From assembly GCF_027497995.1 (NCBI RefSeq), contig NZ_JAODBT010000001.1:992001-1056000 (forward strand): 64,000 nt of DNA, read 5' to 3'. Under the pieces are notes generated by a model. That model made no database searches, had not been told where the DNA came from, and saw only the letters and a list, made by a program, of their open reading frames with translations. The position numbers were made by a program, and so were the translations under genes. This document shows positions 48,773-60,554 of this stretch, in pieces. How positions within the stretch are numbered: position 1 is the first letter of the stretch; each line of letters opens with the position of its first letter. Origin of the DNA: Stenotrophomonas sp. Iso1. GTDB taxonomy: Bacteria; Pseudomonadota; Gammaproteobacteria; Xanthomonadales; Xanthomonadaceae.

Positions 48773-49231
48773 TCAGGAAGCGCGCGGCTTCAGCGATTGC
48801 ACCTTGAAGAAGGTATGACCACCGATGGTTGCTACCTGGTAGGCATTGCGCCAGCTGGGGCTTGCGATGGACAGCGCGGCGAAGTGGCTGGCACCCGGCA
48901 CGATTTCCTTGCGCTGCTCGACCGGCAAGGCCCAGTTGCGCTCGGCGGCGAAAGCCACGTCCACGGCTTCTGCCCAGGCATCGTTGTTGCGCAGTTGGGT
49001 GCCCGGCGAGACCAGGGTGGGGGCGAACTGCTTGCGGGCAGTCACCACCTGGCACATCGAGTTGCCCCAGAGGCCGCTGTCCAGCCGCCGCAGGGCGACT
49101 TCGGCAACTGCCTGCTGACCGCGCAGGGTCTGGTCGCGGGCTTCCAGGTAAACGGTCGTGCTCAAACACAGTGAATCGGCGGCCGGCTGCGGCAACATCT
49201 GCGACAGCCAGAGAATCCAGGCCAGTTTCAT
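48773..49231 (-). CDS. SleB/CwlJ-like cell wall hydrolase
   Basis: A 152-residue small exported protein of the Hydrolase_2 type. The N-terminus has a short hydrophobic leader (MKLAWILWLSQML), then the family core: STTVYLEARDQTLRGQQAVAEVALRR, with the glutamate of YLEAR as probable catalytic residue. In spore-formers such proteins cut cortex peptidoglycan; in xanthomonads the role is unknown. AAGGAGAT precedes the start. Confidence 0.82.
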   Translation of the reverse strand: MKLAWILWLSQMLPQPAADSLCLSTTVYLEARDQTLRGQQAVAEVALRRLDSGLWGNSMCQVVTARKQFAPTLVSPGTQLRNNDAWAEAVDVAFAAERNWALPVEQRKEIVPGASHFAALSIASPSWRNAYQVATIGGHTFFKVQSLKPRAS

Positions 49232-49701
49232 AAATCTCCTTGCTCCGTGTGGGCCGCAGCTCGCCTGTTCCTGAAAAGCATGGAACCGGTCGACTGAGAC
49301 TTGGCGTTATGGGGAGGCGGCCGTGGCATCGGGGCCGCCCCGTGGTCGGCCCTCAATGAGATTGGGGAGGGCCGCACCTTGCTCACCAGAACTGGGGGGT
49401 GAGCGGAAGAGCGCGCAAGTTAGGGGGCGAACCCCAAACCCATCCTGAATGGGGCTTGTTGACATTCAGGTTGTTTGCAACCGGCGCGGTGCGAAGAGTG
49501 AGTGAGAGGAAGTGAGGAATGAGTGAGGAAAAATGCTGGGCAAGATCCGCTTGCAACAGCATCGCTGGTCATTCTGTCGTTGCATTTTCGGGCAAGCGAA
49601 AGACGCCATTGGGCGCTTGGTTCCCTCCCTTTCGTGCCGTGAAAGGGAGCGCTGAGGAGGCGTGTTTTTCGCTTTTGCAGCCACGCCCCCTCATTTCTGC
49701 T
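49232..49701. other. 470-nt spacer upstream of the hydrolase gene
   Basis: No credible gene. Contents: GGCCCTC/GAGGGCC dyad around 49348-49375, an 8-bp dyad CCTGAATG (49444-49451) with CATTCAGG (49463-49470), a purine-rich tract with repeated GAGTGAG (about 49495-49530), and a perfect 9-bp stem 49625-49633 with 49641-49649 downstream of fadH. The last may help end the fadH transcript. TTGACA at 49459 has no matching -10. Confidence 0.4.
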
Positions 49702-51789
<2,088 letters not shown>

Positions 51790-51885
51790 TCAGCTTGGCG
51801 GGTGCGGTAAAGACGGGATGTGACCAGCCGATTACAATTCGCGCCGTCGCCGATCGGCGGTCTGTTGTTTTCAGGGGCGTTGTAA

Positions 51886-53925
51886 ATGAATACTGCGATT
51901 TCGCCGGCTTATACCCAGCGAGTGTTCCCACGGCTGTGGATGCTGGTAGCGGGCATCGTGGCACTGGGGGTGGTGGCTCGCTTGTGCATGTGGGCCACCT
52001 ACGCCGGCGCTTCGCGCGGCACCGAGTTGCTGTGGCCGGTGCTACTGCAGGGAGCCCGTTACGACCTGGTGGCCGGCGCGGTCTGTGCGCTGCTGGTCGG
52101 GGTGGTGGCCGTCCCGGTCTGGCTGAGCGGGCGTCGTGAGCACGCGGTGCGTGCGGTGCAGTGGTTGCTGGTGGCGCTACTGCTGCTGTTCGCACTGTTG
52201 TCGGTATGCGAACACTTCTATTACGGGTTCTACAAAACGCGTTTCGATCCCATCGTGTTCGGTATGTTCGAGGACGACACGGGCGCGATCCTGGAAACGG
52301 TATGGGACGACTACCCTGTGATTCCGGGGCTGTTGGGGCTGGCATTGGGCGGCATACTCCTCGGCTGGGGGGTGCCGCGTGTGGGCCGCTGGCTGTGCGC
52401 GCGCTGGCCGAAGGGCTCGGCACGATGGGCGCAGGTGCTGCTGCTGGTCGTGCAATGCCTGTTGCTGCTGTTGCTGGCGCGCGGCACGGTGGGAACATTC
52501 CCGCTGGTGCGGCGTGATGTGACGGTCTCTGCCGATCCGTTCGTCAATGCGCTGGTGCTCAATGCACCGTTGACGCTGTACCGCGCTGCCCGTATCCGCG
52601 CCAAGGAAACCGACATCGCCACCGATCCGCTGGTTGGCGTGCACCGTTTGGGGTTTGGCAGTTTGGCGCAGGCAGCAACGGCTGCCGGCCTGCCTTCCGG
52701 CGATCCTGGCCAGATCCGTTCGGCGCTATTCCCGGTTGCGCCGGGGCAACCGCGGACACTGGCCCAATCGCCACACGTGGTGGTGGGCCTGCTGGAATCG
52801 TTTGGCCAGGACCTGCTGTACACGGATAGCCCAGGCAATGATCTGCTGGGCCGGCTGCGCGGTGAATTGGCGCACGGTTATCAGTTCGACAACTTCATCT
52901 CCGGGCAGAACGGAACCCACCCGACACTGGAGTACCTGCTGCTCGGCACCCCGATCACGCCACTGGCCAATGGTCGCAACGCCCGCGTGGCCTTCGATAC
53001 ATCGGCCGCCTTGCCGTTCAAGCGGGCCGGTTATCGCACGGCCTTTCTGTATGGCGGCGGCAGCGATTGGCGCGAGCTGGGCACTGCGTTGCCGCAGCAG
53101 GGTTTCGACTACGTGTATGACGCCCGCGACATCCGCAAGCGCTTCCCCGCAGCGCATGGCACCGACTGGGGCTTGTATGACGCCTATCTGTTCCGCTTCG
53201 CCCAGGAGCTGCTGACGCAGGCTGATGCGCGTGGCGAGCGTTTGTTCCTGGTGCTGTTGACCACCACCAACCACCCGCCATTCAAGCTGGATACCCCGCA
53301 TCCGGACTTGCCGCTCGATCCGAACGGGCTGGGGCCACGCGCGCTGGACGACAAGGCCGAGCTGCGCAAGATGCTGGCGACCTATCAATACCAGGCAGAT
53401 GAGTTCGGCGGCTTCCTGCGACAGCTGCGGCAAGGCCCGCTGGGTGAACGCACCCTCGTTGCTGCCGCCGGTGACCACAACCTGCGCTCGCATTACCGCT
53501 ATGACCTGCCTGCCGAGCAGGTGGATGTGGACCGCGTGTTTGCCTACCTTCGGGTGCCTTCCGCGTATGCCCCACCAGGCGAGGGGCCGGATGTCCGCGC
53601 CTTTGCAGGCCACGGCGACCTGATTCCGACACTGGTGTCGCTGGCCCTGCCAGGTGAACGCTACTTCGCGACCGGCAGAAATCTGTGGGAGCGGCCGCAA
53701 GATGGCGGCCAGGCGTTGGCTCAGTTCGAGCGCGTGTATACGCCGGAAGGTATGTTGTCTCCGCTGGTTGGGCCAAAACTGCATGCCTGGCGTGATCCCC
53801 GCCACATCGCAGTGGAAGGACGGGTGCCGGACGCCGCATCCGCTGCACGGGTACAGCACATTGCCGCGGGTGTCGCGCTACGTGATTGGTACATCCGCGA
53901 ACAGGTACTGCGACAGCGGCGCTAG
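51886..53925 (+). CDS. LTA-synthase-family membrane sulfatase
   Basis: A 679-residue membrane phosphotransferase-like protein. Five or so membrane spans lie in residues 15-205; the C-terminal half is an outward sulfatase-fold domain. The nucleophile region is FISGQNGTHPTLEYLL, with VVGLLESFGQD as the first metal site and AAAGDHNLRS as a later metal site. In gram-negatives relatives move phosphoglycerol or phosphoethanolamine onto periplasmic glucans or lipids. The substrate is not shown by the sequence. It is divergent from fadH. Confidence 0.88.
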   Translation: MNTAISPAYTQRVFPRLWMLVAGIVALGVVARLCMWATYAGASRGTELLWPVLLQGARYDLVAGAVCALLVGVVAVPVWLSGRREHAVRAVQWLLVALLLLFALLSVCEHFYYGFYKTRFDPIVFGMFEDDTGAILETVWDDYPVIPGLLGLALGGILLGWGVPRVGRWLCARWPKGSARWAQVLLLVVQCLLLLLLARGTVGTFPLVRRDVTVSADPFVNALVLNAPLTLYRAARIRAKETDIATDPLVGVHRLGFGSLAQAATAAGLPSGDPGQIRSALFPVAPGQPRTLAQSPHVVVGLLESFGQDLLYTDSPGNDLLGRLRGELAHGYQFDNFISGQNGTHPTLEYLLLGTPITPLANGRNARVAFDTSAALPFKRAGYRTAFLYGGGSDWRELGTALPQQGFDYVYDARDIRKRFPAAHGTDWGLYDAYLFRFAQELLTQADARGERLFLVLLTTTNHPPFKLDTPHPDLPLDPNGLGPRALDDKAELRKMLATYQYQADEFGGFLRQLRQGPLGERTLVAAAGDHNLRSHYRYDLPAEQVDVDRVFAYLRVPSAYAPPGEGPDVRAFAGHGDLIPTLVSLALPGERYFATGRNLWERPQDGGQALAQFERVYTPEGMLSPLVGPKLHAWRDPRHIAVEGRVPDAASAARVQHIAAGVALRDWYIREQVLRQRR

Positions 53926-53928
53926 TTC

Positions 53929-54540
53929 TCAGCGCGCCGTTGCGATGGCGACGGCACGCCGGTCGAACAGGGGCAGGGTGATTCCGCAGAGCGGCCCGAT
54001 CAATACGGCAAAGGCCAGCGTGCCGATGCCGACGTTGCCGCCGAGCCACCAGCCGATGGCCAGCGCGGTGGCTTCAATCAGCGTGCGCACCTTCCATATG
54101 GCCCAGCCGGTGCGTGCGTGCAGGCCGGTCATCAGCCCATCGCGGGGCCCCGGGCCGAAGTTCGCGCCAATGTAGAGGCCGGTGGCGATGGCCAGCAACA
54201 GCAAGCCGGTGATGAACACCAGTACCTGCCACAGCAGGCCGCTCACCGATGGCAGCATCCACAGGCCGAGCTGCGCGCTAGGGCCAATCAACAGCACATT
54301 GAGCACCGTGCCGAGCCCGGGTTTCTGCCGCAGCGGCAGCCACATCAGCAGTACCGCCACGCCGACCAGATTGGTGATGAGCCCAAAGCTCCAGCCGCTG
54401 CGCAGCGAAATGCCTTGGCTCAGCACATCCCAGGGAGCAATGCCGATACCGGCACGGATCATCAATGACGATGCGATGCCGAACAGAAATAGCCCCAGCA
54501 GCAGTTGCAGCAGGCGGGTGAGGAAAGCGGGTGTGAACAT
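53929..54540 (-). CDS. YczE/YitT-like integral membrane protein
   Basis: A 203-residue protein of five to six spans. The start is 54540 (MFTPAFLTRLLQLLLGLFLF); upstream in-frame codons lack hydrophobic character. The pattern RAGIGIAPWDVLSQGISLRSG and GANFGPGPRDGLMTGL is that of the YczE family, whose function is not established. It is convergent with the sulfatase gene, only 3 nt away. Confidence 0.8.
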   Translation of the reverse strand: MFTPAFLTRLLQLLLGLFLFGIASSLMIRAGIGIAPWDVLSQGISLRSGWSFGLITNLVGVAVLLMWLPLRQKPGLGTVLNVLLIGPSAQLGLWMLPSVSGLLWQVLVFITGLLLLAIATGLYIGANFGPGPRDGLMTGLHARTGWAIWKVRTLIEATALAIGWWLGGNVGIGTLAFAVLIGPLCGITLPLFDRRAVAIATAR

Positions 54541-54651
54541 GGTGGGCACGCGAGGGCAGGGCGACGCAGGAGCGCGAGTGGACGATGAACAGCAACGCAC
54601 GCGGTCATGCCGCGCGCGTTGTGTTTGCCTTGGCTGAGGAAATGCGGAGCC

Positions 54652-55677
54652 TCAGCCCCAGCCTTCCAACGCCAGCTTGCCGATGGTGCGGCCGGATTCC
54701 ACTTGCTGGTGGGCCAGGCGCAGATTGGCGGCGGTGATCGGGCCCAATCGCTGGGTCAGCGTGGTTTGCAGCTCGCCGGCATCAATCAGGCTCGCAGTAC
54801 GGGTCAAGATGCGGTGCTGCTCGATCATGTCCGTCGTGCGAAAACGCGCCCGCGCGAACATGAATTCCCAGTGGATGCCGATGCACTTGGATTTGTACGG
54901 ATCGCCAATGCGCAGCTCACCAGCCGGCTCCACGATCAAGCCAACATGGCCCTGTGGTGCCAGCAACTCGCCCAACTGCTGCCAGTACAGGTCGGTATTG
55001 GCCAGGTTGAGTGCGGCATCCACCTGGTCGATGCCCACTGCCTGCAGTTGCGGAGCCAGCGGTTGGCGGTGATCGATGACATGGTCCGCGCCCAGTTGCT
55101 TGCACCACGCCACGGTTTCGGGGCGCGAAGCGGTGGCCACGACGGTGAAGCCGGCATGGCGGCCCAACTGGATGGCGATGGAGCCCACGCCGCCGGCTCC
55201 GCCGATCACCAGCAGCACCTTGCCGAGGTTGCGCTTGCCGTCCAACTGATAAGGCATGCGCTGGAACAGGAGCTCCCAAGCGGTGAGCGTTGTCAGTGGC
55301 AGTGCGGCGGCCTCGGCAAAATCCAGTGTGTTGGGCTTGCGCCCGACCAGGCGCTCGTCCACCAAATGCTGCTGGGCGTTGCAGCCGGGGCGGGTGACGT
55401 CGCCGGCGTAATACACCGCATCACCCACTTCAAAGGCGGTCACGTCCGGGCCGACGGCCAATACTGTGCCGGCTGCGTCAAAACCCAGCACCCGGGGAGG
55501 ATTTTCCTGACCGGTTTTGGGGCCGCGCAGTTTGGTATCGACGGGATTGACCGAGATCGCCTGCACCTGGACAAGCAGATCCTGACCTTGCGGAGAGGTG
55601 GGAGCCGGTAGCTCGACATCCAGCAGGGAATCGGGGTCGCTGATGGGTAGGTAATGCGTCAGGCCTATCGCTTTCAT
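54652..55677 (-). CDS. zinc-type alcohol dehydrogenase / quinone reductase family protein
   Basis: A 341-residue NADPH-dependent MDR-family enzyme. It starts at 55677 (MKAIGLTHYLPISDPDSLLD). It has the GroES-like N-terminal domain (SVNPVDTKLRG) and the nucleotide motif GGAGGVGSIAIQLG. Zinc ligands of true alcohol dehydrogenases are missing, which favours a quinone oxidoreductase. The substrate is unknown. The upstream region is shared with the divergent ompA-like gene. Confidence 0.88.
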   Translation of the reverse strand: MKAIGLTHYLPISDPDSLLDVELPAPTSPQGQDLLVQVQAISVNPVDTKLRGPKTGQENPPRVLGFDAAGTVLAVGPDVTAFEVGDAVYYAGDVTRPGCNAQQHLVDERLVGRKPNTLDFAEAAALPLTTLTAWELLFQRMPYQLDGKRNLGKVLLVIGGAGGVGSIAIQLGRHAGFTVVATASRPETVAWCKQLGADHVIDHRQPLAPQLQAVGIDQVDAALNLANTDLYWQQLGELLAPQGHVGLIVEPAGELRIGDPYKSKCIGIHWEFMFARARFRTTDMIEQHRILTRTASLIDAGELQTTLTQRLGPITAANLRLAHQQVESGRTIGKLALEGWG

Positions 55678-56060
55678 GCGGAAAAGTTCCGTTTGCGGGG
55701 GAGCAGAATCATCATACTCAGCAAACGGTTCAGCTGGCGGTAACGGCGGCGGGTTGGCTGAGTTTCCCGGGGTTTTCGGACGAAACCAACCGCAATGCAG
55801 CAAATACGCTGGAAAGCCTGCCACAGCACGCTCTTGCACCCGTTGATGAAGCTGTATACGGTTCGCCCAGCCGGACAAGTAGAGGTCTGGTGGTTGCGCC
55901 ATTTGTTATATGGTCGTTAACATCGTCTTCACGGGCCAGCGCATACTGTGCACCCCGATGGCGTGCGGAAACGGCCGTCTCTGAACGCGACGAACGAATA
56001 TCGCTGTGCTGGACCATGCCTCTACCGGTTTCATACCCCCGAAACAAGGAGCTGTATTTC
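55678..56060. other. 383-nt divergent spacer (quinone reductase / OmpA-like)
   Basis: No gene seen. It should hold promoters for both flanking genes. A weak + strand candidate is TTAACA (55917-55922) with CATACT (55942-55947), 19 nt apart. The ribosome binding site AAGGAGCTG lies just before 56061. Confidence 0.4.
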
Positions 56061-57164
56061 ATGAACAAGAAGATCCTTACCGCCGCGCTGCTGGGTGGTC
56101 TGGCTTTTGCCCAGGCCGCTTCGGCACAGGAATTCGATGACCGCTGGTACCTGACCGGTTCGGCCGGCTTCAACTTCCAGGACGGTGATCGTGGCACCAA
56201 CGATGCTCCGTTCGCCACGCTGGGTCTGGGCAAGTTCATCAGCCCGAACTGGTCGCTGGACGGTGAGCTGAACTATCAGAACCCGAACTTCGACGCCAAC
56301 CAGGATCAGAACTGGTCGCAGTACGGCGTTTCGCTGGACCTGCGTCGCCACTTCATCCAGGAAGGCCGCGGCTGGAACCCCTACCTGCTGGCAGGCCTGG
56401 GTTACCAGAAGGCTGAAGAGGAATATCACCTGACCAATGGTGACCTGGCTGACCGTAAGGACGGCAACCTGGCTGCCAAGGTCGGCGTCGGTCTGCAGAC
56501 CACGTTCGAAAAGCGCATTGCCGTTCGTGCTGAACTGGCCTACCGCGCTGACTTCGACGACCAGAGCGTCCGTGAGTACAGCAACGACTCCAAGAAGCAG
56601 GATTGGTTTGGCGACGTGCTGGCTTCGGTCGGCGTCGTGATTCCGCTTGGCCCGGCCCCGGTCGCTGCTGTGGCGGCTCCGGCTCCGGTTGCCCCGAGCT
56701 GCGCCGACCTGGATGACGACGGTGACGGCGTCAACAATTGCGACGACAAGTGCCCGAGCTCGCAGCCTGGCCAGACCATTGGTCCGGACGGTTGCCCGGT
56801 GCCGGTCTCGATCGATCTGAAGGGCGTGAACTTCGACTTCGACAAGGCGACCCTGCGTTCGGACGCCGTCTCGATCCTGAGCGAAGCCAGCGAGATCCTG
56901 AAGCGTTACCCGGATCTGCGCGTTGAAGTTGCCGGTCACACCGATTCGAAGGGTACCGACGCTTACAACCAGAAGCTGTCTGAGCGTCGCGCCAAGGCTG
57001 TGTACGACTACCTGACCACCAACGGTGTGTCGGCTGCTCGTCTGCAGGGCCCGATCGGCTACGGCGAGAGCCGTCCGATTGCTCCGAACACCAACGCTGA
57101 TGGTTCGGACAACCCGGAAGGTCGTGCAAAGAACCGTCGCACCGAGCTGAACGTCCAGAACTAA
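56061..57164 (+). CDS. OmpA/OprF-family outer-membrane protein
   Basis: A major outer-membrane structural protein of 367 residues. The signal peptide is MNKKILTAALLGGLAFAQAASA. A beta-barrel (about 24-195) is followed by a Pro/Ala linker, a calcium-type thrombospondin-3 repeat (DLDDDGDGVNNCDDKCP) with four cysteines, and a peptidoglycan-binding OmpA domain (FDFDKATLRSDA; AGHTDSKGTDAYNQKLSERR). The layout equals Pseudomonas OprF. ATG 56061 was chosen by the signal peptide and AAGGAGCTG. Confidence 0.95.
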   Translation: MNKKILTAALLGGLAFAQAASAQEFDDRWYLTGSAGFNFQDGDRGTNDAPFATLGLGKFISPNWSLDGELNYQNPNFDANQDQNWSQYGVSLDLRRHFIQEGRGWNPYLLAGLGYQKAEEEYHLTNGDLADRKDGNLAAKVGVGLQTTFEKRIAVRAELAYRADFDDQSVREYSNDSKKQDWFGDVLASVGVVIPLGPAPVAAVAAPAPVAPSCADLDDDGDGVNNCDDKCPSSQPGQTIGPDGCPVPVSIDLKGVNFDFDKATLRSDAVSILSEASEILKRYPDLRVEVAGHTDSKGTDAYNQKLSERRAKAVYDYLTTNGVSAARLQGPIGYGESRPIAPNTNADGSDNPEGRAKNRRTELNVQN

Positions 57165-57188
57165 TCGGACGTTTCGGTTGCGATACAG

Positions 57189-57221
57189 CAAGGCCCGGCA
57201 TCTGCCGGGCCTTGTTTTTTT
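57189..57221 (+). terminator. intrinsic terminator after the OmpA-like gene
   Basis: An 11-bp perfect stem (57189-57199 with 57204-57214) with a 4-nt loop is followed by seven T. Confidence 0.95.
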
Positions 57222-57322
57222 GTGCCCGTGCGCATGGATCGCCATTGCGCGGCACGTAACGGTTGAAAGCGGTGCGAGCGCTGCCTACACTCGCCGCGTT
57301 CTCCTGTCTTAATGGAAATTCA

Positions 57323-57817
57323 ATGCTGCGTATCGTTCTGGCTGGTCTTGTCGTGCTGGCTGCCATGCCTGCCGCCCATGCAGCAGTGGATTGTTCGGCC
57401 AGTGCCGTCCCGCCGGCTGCGCCGTTGCCGGCCACGGTGATCGCACCGGTGGCTTCTGAGTTGTATGTGCGTCCGGGTCAGCTGGGCATGCCGTCGGGCG
57501 TGTTGAGCTCCAGCCTCAGCGAGGACCAGTCACTGGACCGCGTGCTGATGCGCCTGCGCGTGGAAAGCTGCAACAACGTGGCCAGTGCAATTCCGGCTCG
57601 TGGTGCGATCAATGCCAACGATCCGGCGGCCTACAAGCCGCAGACGGAGTTCGACAACACGCCGTGGCGTTTTGACATGAGCCAGAACGGCAAGCGCATG
57701 ACCGCTGAAGAGTTCGACGCCTGGATGAAGGCGCGCGGTGTGCGTGTGGTCAAGGCGCGTCCGGTTCCGGCCGAAGCGGCAGCGCCAGCGGCGCAGCCGG
57801 CTGCTGAGGTCAAATAA
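57323..57817 (+). CDS. exported hypothetical protein with FDAWMKA motif
   Basis: A 164-residue protein with a signal peptide (MLRIVLAGLVVLAAMPAAHA). The middle has two cysteines (C24 region and LRVESCNNV). The C-terminal part, RMTAEEFDAWMKARGVRVVK followed by PVPAEAAAPA, is nearly repeated in the lipoprotein at 58753. Function not recognised. ATG 57323 was chosen for the signal peptide. The RsuA-type gene follows after 24 nt, so co-transcription is likely. Confidence 0.82.
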   Translation: MLRIVLAGLVVLAAMPAAHAAVDCSASAVPPAAPLPATVIAPVASELYVRPGQLGMPSGVLSSSLSEDQSLDRVLMRLRVESCNNVASAIPARGAINANDPAAYKPQTEFDNTPWRFDMSQNGKRMTAEEFDAWMKARGVRVVKARPVPAEAAAPAAQPAAEVK

Positions 57818-57841
57818 GGCGGCTGAGCCGCTTCAGTACGA

Positions 57842-58651
57842 ATGGCCCTTCGCAAGCCCCCGCATCGTTCAAGCGCCCGCCCGGCCAAACCTGGCGGGCG
57901 TTTGCTTTCCCGTGCCGCCGCTGGCGATGCGCAGGTGCGTCATGGCCTGGCGCGGGTGCTGTCCAAGGCCGGTGTCTGCTCGCGCAGCGAGGCAGCGCGG
58001 CGAGTGCTGGAGGGGCGCGTCAGCGTCGATGGACGGGTGATCCGTGATCCGGAGTTCCCGATCCTGGCAGGGCGCCACAAGGTGCTGCTGGATGGACAGC
58101 CGTTGGCGGCGGCAAGGCGGCTTTATATCGCCTTGAACAAGCCGCGCGGGTTGGTGACCACGGTGCAGGACGAGCAGGGCCGCGACACGGTCTATCACTG
58201 TTTTGAGGGTGCCGGGCTGCCGTGGCTGGCGCCGGTCGGGCGATTGGACAAGGCCAGCGAAGGCTTGTTGTTTTTCAGCAACGACCCGGAATGGGCCGCG
58301 CGGCTGACCGATCCGGCCACCGGGCCACTGAAAACCTACCGCGTGCAGGTGGATGCGGTACCCGATGCTGCGCAGCTGGCGCGCATGCAGGAAGGCGTTG
58401 ATGATGCGGGTGAGCATCTGGCAGCGCATTCGGTGGAAGTCCTACGCCACGGCGAGCGCACCGCTTGGTTGGAGGTGGTACTGGATGAAGGCCGCAACCG
58501 CCATATTCGCCGGCTCCTGAAAGTGCTTGGATTCGACGTGCTGCGCTTGATGCGGGTAGCGATCGGGCCGGTGCAGCTGGGCGAGCTCGGAAAGGGGCAA
58601 TGGCGTGAGCTTGATAGGGCAGAGTTGGATGCTTTGGCGGGTGATGAGTAA
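57842..58651 (+). CDS. RsuA/RluB-family pseudouridine synthase
   Basis: Makes pseudouridine in rRNA. The 269-residue product has a basic start, an S4 RNA-binding domain (LARVLSKAGVCSRSEAARRV and GRVSVDGRVIRDP), and the catalytic D136 in VGRLDKASEGLLFFSND. That motif form (GRLDKxSEG) is of the RsuA/RluB/E/F group. I cannot tell which rRNA site it modifies. Confidence 0.9.
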   Translation: MALRKPPHRSSARPAKPGGRLLSRAAAGDAQVRHGLARVLSKAGVCSRSEAARRVLEGRVSVDGRVIRDPEFPILAGRHKVLLDGQPLAAARRLYIALNKPRGLVTTVQDEQGRDTVYHCFEGAGLPWLAPVGRLDKASEGLLFFSNDPEWAARLTDPATGPLKTYRVQVDAVPDAAQLARMQEGVDDAGEHLAAHSVEVLRHGERTAWLEVVLDEGRNRHIRRLLKVLGFDVLRLMRVAIGPVQLGELGKGQWRELDRAELDALAGDE

Positions 58652-58752
58652 TTGGCTGAATACGCTAATTAGTTCAATTAATTCAGTGGAATAGCTGTAC
58701 TTGTTCGAGTGATTGTTTAGACTGGCTCCCTGTCTTAAACGGGATCGCAGCC

Positions 58753-59055
58753 ATGCAAGCTCTTATTCGTGTGTCAGGCATTACGCTGGTGACGCTGTCA
58801 GTTGTGGCCTTGGCGGGCTGCGCTTCATCGGGCAAGCACGCGAGCAAGGTGGACGACAAGCCTGTCACGGTCACCGTGGAAAGGCCGGTTGCCGAAAAGG
58901 ACGCGCTGGGCAATTACCGCTTCCTGATGCAGCAGGGCGAGAGCCGGATGAGCGCTGACCAGTTTGATGCGTGGATGAAGGCCAACGGTATTCGTGTCGC
59001 CAAGGGCGCGCCGGTACCGGCGGCTGCACCGGCCGCCAGGGCCGCCAAGAACTGA
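58753..59055 (+). CDS. small lipoprotein with FDAWMKA motif
   Basis: A 100-residue lipoprotein: MQALIRVSGITLVTLSVVALAG then C23, a good lipobox (LAGC). The C-terminal half has SRMSADQFDAWMKANGIRVA followed by PVPAAAPA, matching the end of the exported protein at 57323. Function unknown. A strong bidirectional terminator follows. Confidence 0.82.
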   Translation: MQALIRVSGITLVTLSVVALAGCASSGKHASKVDDKPVTVTVERPVAEKDALGNYRFLMQQGESRMSADQFDAWMKANGIRVAKGAPVPAAAPAARAAKN

Positions 59056-59123
59056 TTGCCTACAATGTCGAGCGATGCTCGGCAGTGGGCTGACCGACAA
59101 GGCTTCCTACTTTGGCGGTGTTG

Positions 59124-59161
59124 AAACGAAACAGGCGCCTTGTGGGCGCCTGTTTCGTTTT
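59124..59161. terminator. bidirectional terminator between lipoprotein gene and kbl
   Basis: ACGAAACAGGCGCC (59126-59139) pairs exactly with GGCGCCTGTTTCGT (59145-59158), extended by A-T pairs, with T-rich flanks on both strands. It serves the + lipoprotein gene and the - kbl gene. Confidence 0.93.
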
Positions 59162-59176
59162 CTGCTCGGGCAGTGA

Positions 59177-60391
59177 TCAGCCCTTGATCACGCCCAGCTC
59201 TTTACCGATGCGGATGAAGGCATCGATGGCGCGGTCCAGATGTGCGCGGCTGTGCGCGGCGCTGATCTGGGTGCGGATGCGGGCCTGGCCCTTGGGTACT
59301 ACCGGGAAGAAGAAGCCGATCGCATAGATGCCTTCTTCCAGCAGGCGCTCGGCGAACTTCTGCGCCAGCGGTGCGTCGTACAGCATCACCGGGCTGATCG
59401 GATGCACGCCCGGCTTCACGTCGAAACCGGCGGCGGTCATCTTCTCGCGGAAGTAGGCGGTGTTCTCGGCCAGGGTGGCGCGCAGGTCGTCGGCGGCGGC
59501 GAGCATCTCGAACGCCTTGATGCCGGCGGCGACCACATGGGGCGGCAGCGAGTTGGAGAACAGGTACGGGCGCGAACGCTGACGCAGCAGTTCGATCACT
59601 TCGGCACTGGCGCAGGTGAAGCCGCCCAGTGCGCCGCCCATGGCCTTGCCCAGGGTGCCGGTGATGATGTCGATCTTCTCCAGCACGCCCTTCACTTCGG
59701 CCGAGCCACGGCCGGTCGCGCCGAGGAAGCCGGTAGCGTGGCATTCGTCGATGTGCACCAGTGCGTTGTACTTCTTCGCCAGCGCGGTGATCTCATCCAG
59801 CGGGGCGATGAAGCCGTCCATCGAGAACACACCATCGGTGGTGATCAGCTTGGTCTTGCAGCCGGCGGCGTCGGCGGCCTGCAACTGGGCTTCCAGATCG
59901 GCCATGTCGCAGTTGGCGTAGCGGAAGCGCTTGGCCTTGCACAGGCGCACGCCGTCGATGATCGAGGCGTGGTTGAGCGCGTCGGAAATGATGGCGTCGT
60001 TCTCGCCCAGCAGCGGCTCGAACAAACCGCCGTTGGCGTCGAAGCAGGCCGCGTAGAGGATGGTGTCGTCCTTGCCGAAGAACTCGGCGATCTGCTTCTC
60101 CAGCTGCTTGTGCAGGTCCTGGGTGCCGCAGATGAAACGCACCGACGCCATGCCGAAGCCATGGCTGTCCAGCGCGTCCTTGGCGGCCTGGATCAGATCC
60201 GGGTGGTCGGCCAGGCCCAGGTAGTTGTTGGCACAGAAATTCAGCACCGTGCGGCCGTCGTCCAGGGTGATTTCGGCCGACTGCGGGCTGGTGATGATGC
60301 GTTCGGACTTGAACAGCCCCTGCGCGCGGATGGCGTCCAGTTCCTCGGCGTAGTGCCGGGTGAGCGGGGAGGTGTTCGCATTGGCGGTCAT
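59177..60391 (-). CDS. kbl: glycine C-acetyltransferase (2-amino-3-ketobutyrate CoA ligase)
   Basis: PLP enzyme of threonine breakdown that converts 2-amino-3-ketobutyrate and CoA to glycine and acetyl-CoA. The 404-residue product starts at 60391 ([18 protein letters not shown]). [21 protein letters not shown] and the PLP-lysine region [14 protein letters not shown] are intact. The partner tdh is not in view next to it. Confidence 0.96.
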   Translation of the reverse strand: MTANANTSPLTRHYAEELDAIRAQGLFKSERIITSPQSAEITLDDGRTVLNFCANNYLGLADHPDLIQAAKDALDSHGFGMASVRFICGTQDLHKQLEKQIAEFFGKDDTILYAACFDANGGLFEPLLGENDAIISDALNHASIIDGVRLCKAKRFRYANCDMADLEAQLQAADAAGCKTKLITTDGVFSMDGFIAPLDEITALAKKYNALVHIDECHATGFLGATGRGSAEVKGVLEKIDIITGTLGKAMGGALGGFTCASAEVIELLRQRSRPYLFSNSLPPHVVAAGIKAFEMLAAADDLRATLAENTAYFREKMTAAGFDVKPGVHPISPVMLYDAPLAQKFAERLLEEGIYAIGFFFPVVPKGQARIRTQISAAHSRAHLDRAIDAFIRIGKELGVIKG

Positions 60392-60554
60392 GGCAGGGTC
60401 TTGCGGACAGAAAGGAACCCCGATTTTAGCCGTCCCCTGCACTTGGCGCTGGCGTCATGCGCGATGGCTATAAGCGACGCGCCCGAAGTCATTTCTCCGC
60501 CCGGGTGTGCGCCCGCAGCATCGACGCTCCACCCCGCCTTCACAGGAGCCACCG

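Noticed and set aside
49459..49490. Promoter beginning with TTGACA in the spacer near the hydrolase gene
   Set aside because: Nothing like a -10 lies at the right distance, and it points into fadH from its 3' side.
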